From contig CAZFEK010000023.1 in the NCBI GenBank assembly GCA_964517465.1, positions 1-64,000 on the forward strand: 64,000 nt of DNA. The letters run 5' to 3'. The notes beneath the pieces are model-generated. The model was not told the origin of the DNA, did not search any database, and was given only the letters and a program-made list of their open reading frames with translations. The DNA is from JACPUX01 sp964517465 (GTDB lineage: Bacteria; Pseudomonadota; Gammaproteobacteria; Burkholderiales; Casimicrobiaceae). This document shows, piece after piece, positions 59,643 to 64,000 of the stretch. A program made the translations under genes and the position numbers. Numbering within the stretch: the stretch's first letter is position 1; each line of letters starts with the position of its first letter.

Positions 59643-60287
59643 GTGAAGCTCTACAGCTACTGGCGCAGTTCCGCAGCCTATCGGGTGCGGATTGCGCTGG
59701 GCCTGAAGGGCTTGGCTTATGACACCCTGCCGATACACCTCACGCGTGGCGGCGGGGAGCAGCACAGCAAGGCCTATCGAGCGCTCAATCCAGAAGGCCT
59801 GGTGCCGGCGCTGGTGGACGGCGACGATCTGCTGACCCAATCGCTCGCCATCATCGAATACCTCGATGAGCGCTTCCCCCAGCCGCCGCTTTTGCCTCGC
59901 GGCGCCACGGCCCGGGCGCGGGTGCGCTCCTTGGCGCTCGCCGTCGCCTGCGAAATCCATCCGCTGAACAATCTGCGCGTGCTGCAGTATCTGGGCCAGC
60001 ATTTCGGGGCGGACGAAAAGGCCAGGACCAAGTGGTACCACCATTGGCTTGGCTTGGGCTTGGATGCGCTGGAAAAGCGGCTATCCACTGAAGGGGCCAC
60101 CGGCGTTTTTTGCCACGGAGCGATGCCAGGATTGGCCGACGTTTGCCTGGTGCCCCAGTTGGCCAATGCCCGGCGTTATGCTTTCGACCTGGAACCCTAT
60201 CCCACGCTCGGCCGCATCGAGGCCGCGTGTCTCGCCCTGCCGGCGTTTGCCGCCGCGGCCCCGGAGCGCCAGCCCGACGCGGCGTGA
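59643..60287 (+). CDS. maiA: Zeta-class GST isomerase (maleylacetoacetate or maleylpyruvate isomerase)
   Basis: 214 residues from GTG 59643 (MKLYSYWRSSAAYRVRIALGLKG). Thioredoxin-like N-terminal domain with the glutathione-binding SSAAYRVRIAL and LNPEGLVPAL then SLAIIEYLDE; helical C-terminal domain with GMDDV-like ending (PGLADVCLVPQLANARRY). It isomerises maleyl to fumaryl substrates in tyrosine or gentisate catabolism using glutathione. The neighbouring FAH-family gene fits either pathway. Confidence 0.87.
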   Translation: MKLYSYWRSSAAYRVRIALGLKGLAYDTLPIHLTRGGGEQHSKAYRALNPEGLVPALVDGDDLLTQSLAIIEYLDERFPQPPLLPRGATARARVRSLALAVACEIHPLNNLRVLQYLGQHFGADEKARTKWYHHWLGLGLDALEKRLSTEGATGVFCHGAMPGLADVCLVPQLANARRYAFDLEPYPTLGRIEAACLALPAFAAAAPERQPDAA

Positions 60288-60310
60288 ACGATGCTCACTT
60301 GGAGATTGCC

Positions 60311-61006
60311 ATGAGTCTTTATGCTTTTCCTCTTTGGACTCCGCCCGCTTTGCCGATCGCGGGCAGGGACGAACTGTTCCCGGTGCGGCACATCTTCTGC
60401 GTCGGACGCAACTACGCCGAGCACGTGAAGGAAATGGGCGGTGATGCGGCCAAAGAACCGCCTTGTTTCTTCACCAAAGCGGCCGATGCCATCGTGCCGG
60501 GCGGCGGTGCCGTGCGTTACCCGCTGGGCACCAAAAATCTGCACCACGAGATCGAGCTGGTGGTGGCGATCGGCGGCGAGGGCGAGAACCTCACGACCGA
60601 GGAGGCCCTGAGTTGCATTTATGGTTACGCCGTCGGCATTGATTTTACCCGGCGCGACCTGCAGAACGCGGCGAAGGAAGCCCGTCAACCCTGGGACCTG
60701 GGCAAGTCTTTTGCCCAGGCAGCGCCGGTGAGCGCCATTCATCCCGCGCAGACGGTTGGTTTGGTCTCCCGCGGCGACATTTGGCTGGAGGTCAACGGCA
60801 CTCGCCGCCAGGCAGGCAAATTGGAAGACATGATCTGGGACCTGCCCAATGTGATCGCCTTTTTGTCCCGATATTATCGCTTGCTGCCCGGAGATCTGAT
60901 CTTTACCGGCACGCCTTCCGGGGTAGGACCGGTGGTGCCCGGCGATCGCCTCCGGGGCGGAGTCGAGGGTCTGGGCACCCTGGACGTTGAAATTTTTTCT
61001 CGCTAG
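60311..61006 (+). CDS. Fumarylacetoacetate hydrolase-family protein, probably fumarylpyruvate hydrolase
   Basis: 231 residues from the ATG at 60311 with GGAG seven bases upstream. FAH fold: FCVGRNYAEHVKEMGGD, LHHEIELVVAIG (acidic metal ligands), YGYAVGIDFTRRDLQ and LLPGDLIFTGTPSGVGPV. It is too short for a full fumarylacetoacetase, and resembles the fumarylpyruvate hydrolases of gentisate pathways (NagK type) or the related acylpyruvases. Last gene of the gcdH unit. Confidence 0.85.
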   Translation: MSLYAFPLWTPPALPIAGRDELFPVRHIFCVGRNYAEHVKEMGGDAAKEPPCFFTKAADAIVPGGGAVRYPLGTKNLHHEIELVVAIGGEGENLTTEEALSCIYGYAVGIDFTRRDLQNAAKEARQPWDLGKSFAQAAPVSAIHPAQTVGLVSRGDIWLEVNGTRRQAGKLEDMIWDLPNVIAFLSRYYRLLPGDLIFTGTPSGVGPVVPGDRLRGGVEGLGTLDVEIFSR

Positions 61007-61025
61007 CCGCGCGCACGAGCGGCTA
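61004..61025. other. Hairpin carrying both stop codons of convergent genes
   Basis: TAGCCGC (61004-61010) pairs with GCGGCTA (61019-61025) around an eight-base loop. The left arm starts with the stop of the FAH-family gene and the right arm, on the other strand, holds the TAG stop of the GGDEF-EAL gene. Neither flank has a T-run, so a classical terminator is unlikely. Confidence 0.55.
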
Positions 61026-63611
61026 CGCTGAGCCCCTGTGGGCCTGGAGGTAGGCCGGAACTTCTACCGGCCTGAGGGCCGGGGCGAAGTAGTATCCCTG
61101 CGCTTCGTCGCAGCCCTCGGCGCGCAGGAATTCGAGCTGCTCCGGACTGGCAACGCCTTCTCCCACGGCGCGTAGTTTCAGCGCCTTCGCGAGTGCGAGG
61201 ATGGCGCGCACGATCGCCGCATCATCCGGATCGGTCTGAATGTCGCGGATGAATTGCTGGTCGATCTTGAGCTTCTTCACCGGGAAACGCTTCAAGTAGG
61301 ACAGACTCGAGTAGCCCACGCCGAAATCGTCGACCACCAGCGCAATGCCTCGTTCATCCAAGGCTTTGAGGGTGTGCAGGTCGCGATCGCGGTCTTGCAT
61401 CAGGGTGCTCTCGGTGATTTCGATTTCCAGCGCATCTCCCTGCAGCCGGGCGTCTTCCAGCGCGTAACTGACTGTGGCGAGCAAATTGCTCTGGTGGAAC
61501 TGGCGCGCCGAGATGTTGATCGCCAGCGGAATTTGCGGCAGACCGGCGTCCCGCCAGCGCCGGCTTTGCTGGCAAGCCTCGTGCACGACCCAGTCGCCGA
61601 TCGGCAGGATGAGGTTGCTCTCCTCGGCGACGGTGATGAACCGGTCCGGACCCAGAAGGCCGAGTTCGGGGTGATGCCAGCGCAGCAAAGCCTCAAGGCA
61701 GACCGGTCTTTCGCGGGCAATGTCGAAAATCGGCTGATACCACAGTTCGAGTTCATCGCGCTCGATGGCGCGCCGCAGGCTGTTTTCGATGCGAAAGAAA
61801 TGTTCCGCGGCGACGTTCATGTTCTGGGCGAAAAACTGCACCCGATTGCGCCCGCCCGCTTTGGCCTGATACATCGCGGTATCGGCGTTGCGCATCAAGG
61901 TTTCCACATCCCGACCGTCTTCCGGGAAGAGGCAAACGCCCAGCGATGCCGCGACGTGCAGTTCATGCCCTTCGACCAGGAACGGGGGCTCCAGGGCATG
62001 CATCAGCTTGTCGGATACGGTGCGGGCTTCGCCGACATCGCCGACTTTGGGCATGACCACCACGAACTCGTCCCCCCCCAGCCGAGCGACCGTATCCTCG
62101 GCTCGAACCGCGGCGCGAAGCCGAGAAGCGACATCGACGATCAACCGATCGCCGGTGGCATGGCCCAGGTTGTCGTTGATGGTTTTGAAACGATCGAGAT
62201 CGACGAACAAGACCGCCACCCGATGACCGTGCCGCTCGGCGAGCGCCAGGCTTTGCGACAGCCGATCGTGCAAGAGGGTGCGGTTGGGCAAATCGGTGAG
62301 CGCATCGTGATGCGCCATGTGGCGCATGCGATCCTCGATTTGTTTGCGTTCGCGGATTTCCGACTGCAGCATGCTGTTGGCCAGCACCAGTTCGATGGTG
62401 CGGGAGTGGACGCGCTGTTCCAATTCATCCCGAGCTTGCAGCAACATCTGCTGCGTCTTGCGGGCTTCGGTGATGTCAGCGGAAATGCCCAAGTAGCCGG
62501 TGATGAGACCCTGCACATCATACAGCGCGCTCATCGTCAGGCGCACCGGAAGGCGCCGGCCTTGCCGCGTGATCATGGTCCACTCGCGCTCCTCCGGGCG
62601 CCCGGCGCGGGCGCGGGCGATAAACACTTCAAACCCGGGCTGCACCGGCTTGCCCGATTCACGCGACAGTTCGTCAGCGCGCTCGGCGATCTCCGCGGCA
62701 TCGTGAAACAGGGCGGGGGTCGCGCGACTGACCAATTCGTTGGCGACATAGCCCAGCATGCGCTCAGCGCCGCGGTTGAAGGTCTGAATCAGACCGGCGG
62801 TGTCAGTGGAGATGATGGCCAGGTGGGCGCCGTCGAGTATTGCTTGCTGCAGCGCGAGGGTGCGGGCTAGCACTTCCTCCGTCTGTTTGCGGGCCGTGAT
62901 GTCTTCATAAAGCCAAATCGTGCCGTGGATCGGTTGCGCTGGGTCCAGTGGCCGCCCTATGGTGCGGCACCAGAAGCGCCGGCCATCGCGGCGCAGGAAA
63001 TGGAAGACGTGCTCGAAATTCCCGTCGGTCGCGATGGAGGTGTAGGCGCGGCGCCCCGCTTCCAGCCATTCTTCTTCGCTGCCGTACCACTCGCGCGTGC
63101 TTCTGCCCTGCATTTCGCCCGGCGCGAAGCCGAACAACTCTTCGGCCTTGCGATTGCAGCGTTGGATCAAGCGATCTTTGATGAAGGCGATGCCTACCAG
63201 GGCGTTGTCGAAGATGCCCTGCAGCTCCAGCAAAGACCGTTGCACCTCGCCCTCGGCCAAGGGCTCGACCAGGCCGACGAGAACGACCTCGATGCCGTCC
63301 AGCAGGCTCACTCGCCGCGCCGTGGCGCGAAAGCGCAAGGTCAAGCCGGGCTCTCGCTTGAGGCCCAGGTGAAGGTTGCTGGCGCCATTCTTGAGCAGCT
63401 CGTGCCACGCCTCCTGGCTGTCGTCAGTCAAATAGTCTGCGAACCGCCGTCCGGGGAGCTCGGCCAGCGGGCGCCCGAGCGCCAAGCCCAGCGCGGCGTT
63501 GGCGCGCAGGACGCACCCTTGCGGATCACAAGCGAGCGTGGGGAGCGGAGAAAGCGCCAGCACTTCCGGGGGCAGGGTGCTCTTGCTGGTCTCAGTGGCA
63601 AGGTCAGCCAT
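61023..63611 (-). CDS. PAS-PAS-PAS-GGDEF-EAL cyclic-di-GMP enzyme
   Basis: 862 residues from ATG 63611 (MADLATETSKSTLPPEVL); a longer reading to 63653 is possible. Three PAS-like domains (about 25-120, 130-245, 255-385), a coiled linker, GGDEF with intact GGDEF at 512-516, and EAL with EAL at 640-642, DDFGVGYSSLSYL and GEGVASPEQLEFL. Both catalytic sites look complete, so it may make or degrade c-di-GMP depending on signal. No membrane helix. A sensor kinase lies 57 bases upstream. Confidence 0.93.
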   Translation of the reverse strand: MADLATETSKSTLPPEVLALSPLPTLACDPQGCVLRANAALGLALGRPLAELPGRRFADYLTDDSQEAWHELLKNGASNLHLGLKREPGLTLRFRATARRVSLLDGIEVVLVGLVEPLAEGEVQRSLLELQGIFDNALVGIAFIKDRLIQRCNRKAEELFGFAPGEMQGRSTREWYGSEEEWLEAGRRAYTSIATDGNFEHVFHFLRRDGRRFWCRTIGRPLDPAQPIHGTIWLYEDITARKQTEEVLARTLALQQAILDGAHLAIISTDTAGLIQTFNRGAERMLGYVANELVSRATPALFHDAAEIAERADELSRESGKPVQPGFEVFIARARAGRPEEREWTMITRQGRRLPVRLTMSALYDVQGLITGYLGISADITEARKTQQMLLQARDELEQRVHSRTIELVLANSMLQSEIRERKQIEDRMRHMAHHDALTDLPNRTLLHDRLSQSLALAERHGHRVAVLFVDLDRFKTINDNLGHATGDRLIVDVASRLRAAVRAEDTVARLGGDEFVVVMPKVGDVGEARTVSDKLMHALEPPFLVEGHELHVAASLGVCLFPEDGRDVETLMRNADTAMYQAKAGGRNRVQFFAQNMNVAAEHFFRIENSLRRAIERDELELWYQPIFDIARERPVCLEALLRWHHPELGLLGPDRFITVAEESNLILPIGDWVVHEACQQSRRWRDAGLPQIPLAINISARQFHQSNLLATVSYALEDARLQGDALEIEITESTLMQDRDRDLHTLKALDERGIALVVDDFGVGYSSLSYLKRFPVKKLKIDQQFIRDIQTDPDDAAIVRAILALAKALKLRAVGEGVASPEQLEFLRAEGCDEAQGYYFAPALRPVEVPAYLQAHRGSA

Positions 63612-63668
63612 TGAAAGAGTGTAGACCCGGCCGAGCGCGGGCGCAAAGCCCATTCGAGGCGGGCGGCC

Positions 63669-64000
63669 TTAGCCCGTCAGCGGCATCTCGGGCAGACTGA
63701 CGCGGGCGATCGTGCCGCCGCCTTCGCGTTGCAACAGCACAAATTCGCCGCCGTGCAGGCGCGCCACGCGCTCGACGATGGCCAGGCCCAAACCCGAACC
63801 CATGGCGCCGCCCCGCGCCGCCGAGAGCCGGGTAAAGGGTTTCTTGAGCCTTTCCACTTGATCGGGCGGAATGCCAGGTCCGCGGTCAGCCACTTCGATC
63901 ACTACCCGGCCGCTTTCGCGGCGAGTGAAGAGTTCGACGCTAGGGCTGCCGTACTTGTAGGCGTTGTCGATCAAGTTGGTGAGCAATCGCTCGATCGACG
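63669..64000 (-). CDS. Sensor histidine kinase, C-terminal end (partial)
   Basis: At least 110 residues of an HATPase_c domain, cut by the window end: N box IERLLTNLIDNAYKYG, G1 DRGPGIP, F box KPFTRL, G2 GSGLGLAIVERVARLHGG. The organisation is that of an EnvZ-like orthodox kinase; the sensor, dimerisation and phospho-acceptor parts are beyond base 64000. It ends 57 bases before the GGDEF-EAL gene and may share its transcript. Confidence 0.9.
   Translation of the reverse strand, partial: SIERLLTNLIDNAYKYGSPSVELFTRRESGRVVIEVADRGPGIPPDQVERLKKPFTRLSAARGGAMGSGLGLAIVERVARLHGGEFVLLQREGGGTIARVSLPEMPLTG

Noticed and set aside
60311..61006. Fumarylacetoacetase FahA
   Set aside because: At 231 residues it lacks the N-terminal domain of the full-length (about 400+) enzyme; the short FAH-family class fits better.
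1..64000. Mobile elements, CRISPR arrays, prophage, integrons
   Set aside because: No transposase, integrase, terminal repeats or regularly spaced repeats were seen; gene order is conserved housekeeping type.

Overview
This window is an ordinary, GC-rich chromosomal stretch of a Gram-negative bacterium, most likely a betaproteobacterium (something near Rhodocyclales, Nitrosomonadales or Burkholderiales; I cannot place the genus). The evidence is the gene order itself: tuf followed by an unbroken S10-spc-alpha ribosomal cluster, ispB divergent from rplU-rpmA, lptFG divergent from pepA-holC-valS, a darP/pmbA divergent pair, a P. aeruginosa-type minor pilin operon, and lipopolysaccharide export genes. 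I see no insertion sequence, prophage, CRISPR array or integron.

Layout. 1-14072: end of tuf, then 27 genes from rpsJ to rplQ for the ribosome, SecY translocon, IF-1 and RNA polymerase alpha, with an internal sigma70-like promoter and a hairpin-rich leader in front of rplN, closed by a strong terminator. 14386-17490: galE, tRNA-Pro(CGG), ispB, and the divergent rplU-rpmA pair behind a near-consensus promoter. 17515-26829: lptG/lptF (minus), divergent pepA-holC-unknown-valS, then an MFS exporter. 26830-30345: an orphan cytoplasmic molybdopterin oxidoreductase immediately behind a DEAD-box helicase; divergent typA/bipA and a PilZ protein follow. 32813-34865: a LytS/AlgZ-type kinase with a LytTR/AlgR-type regulator. 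35030-41340: rmuC, mtfA, mogA, darP, pmbA and a 548-residue protein with a PilZ-like signature. 41521-46652: a TRAP transporter whose permease genes (dctQM) and binding protein (dctP) are convergent rather than co-operonic, plus a divergent extra TRAP-type binding protein. 46802-50270: glyA, nrdR, ribD, ribE. 50355-58165: fimT, fimU, pilV, pilW, pilX, pilY1, pilE on the minus strand. 58462-61006: gcdH with a zeta-class GST isomerase and an FAH-family hydrolase. 61023-64000: a PAS-GGDEF-EAL protein and the C-terminal end of a sensor kinase cut by the window edge.

How it fits together. The most interesting theme is surface behaviour and cyclic-di-GMP. An AlgZ/AlgR-like pair, a minor-pilin/PilY1 operon in the same order as the one AlgR controls in Pseudomonas, a PilZ protein, a PilZ-like large protein and an intact GGDEF-EAL enzyme all lie within about 31 kb. 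A near match to the AlgR core site lies upstream of fimU, but such matches also occur by chance in this GC-rich DNA. Other leads are unexplained RNA-structured leaders in front of rplN and rplU, an operator-like double inverted repeat in the lptF/pepA divergent promoter, and the split TRAP system. Most of the rest is well-conserved housekeeping DNA; I did not find a clearly new system with strong evidence.
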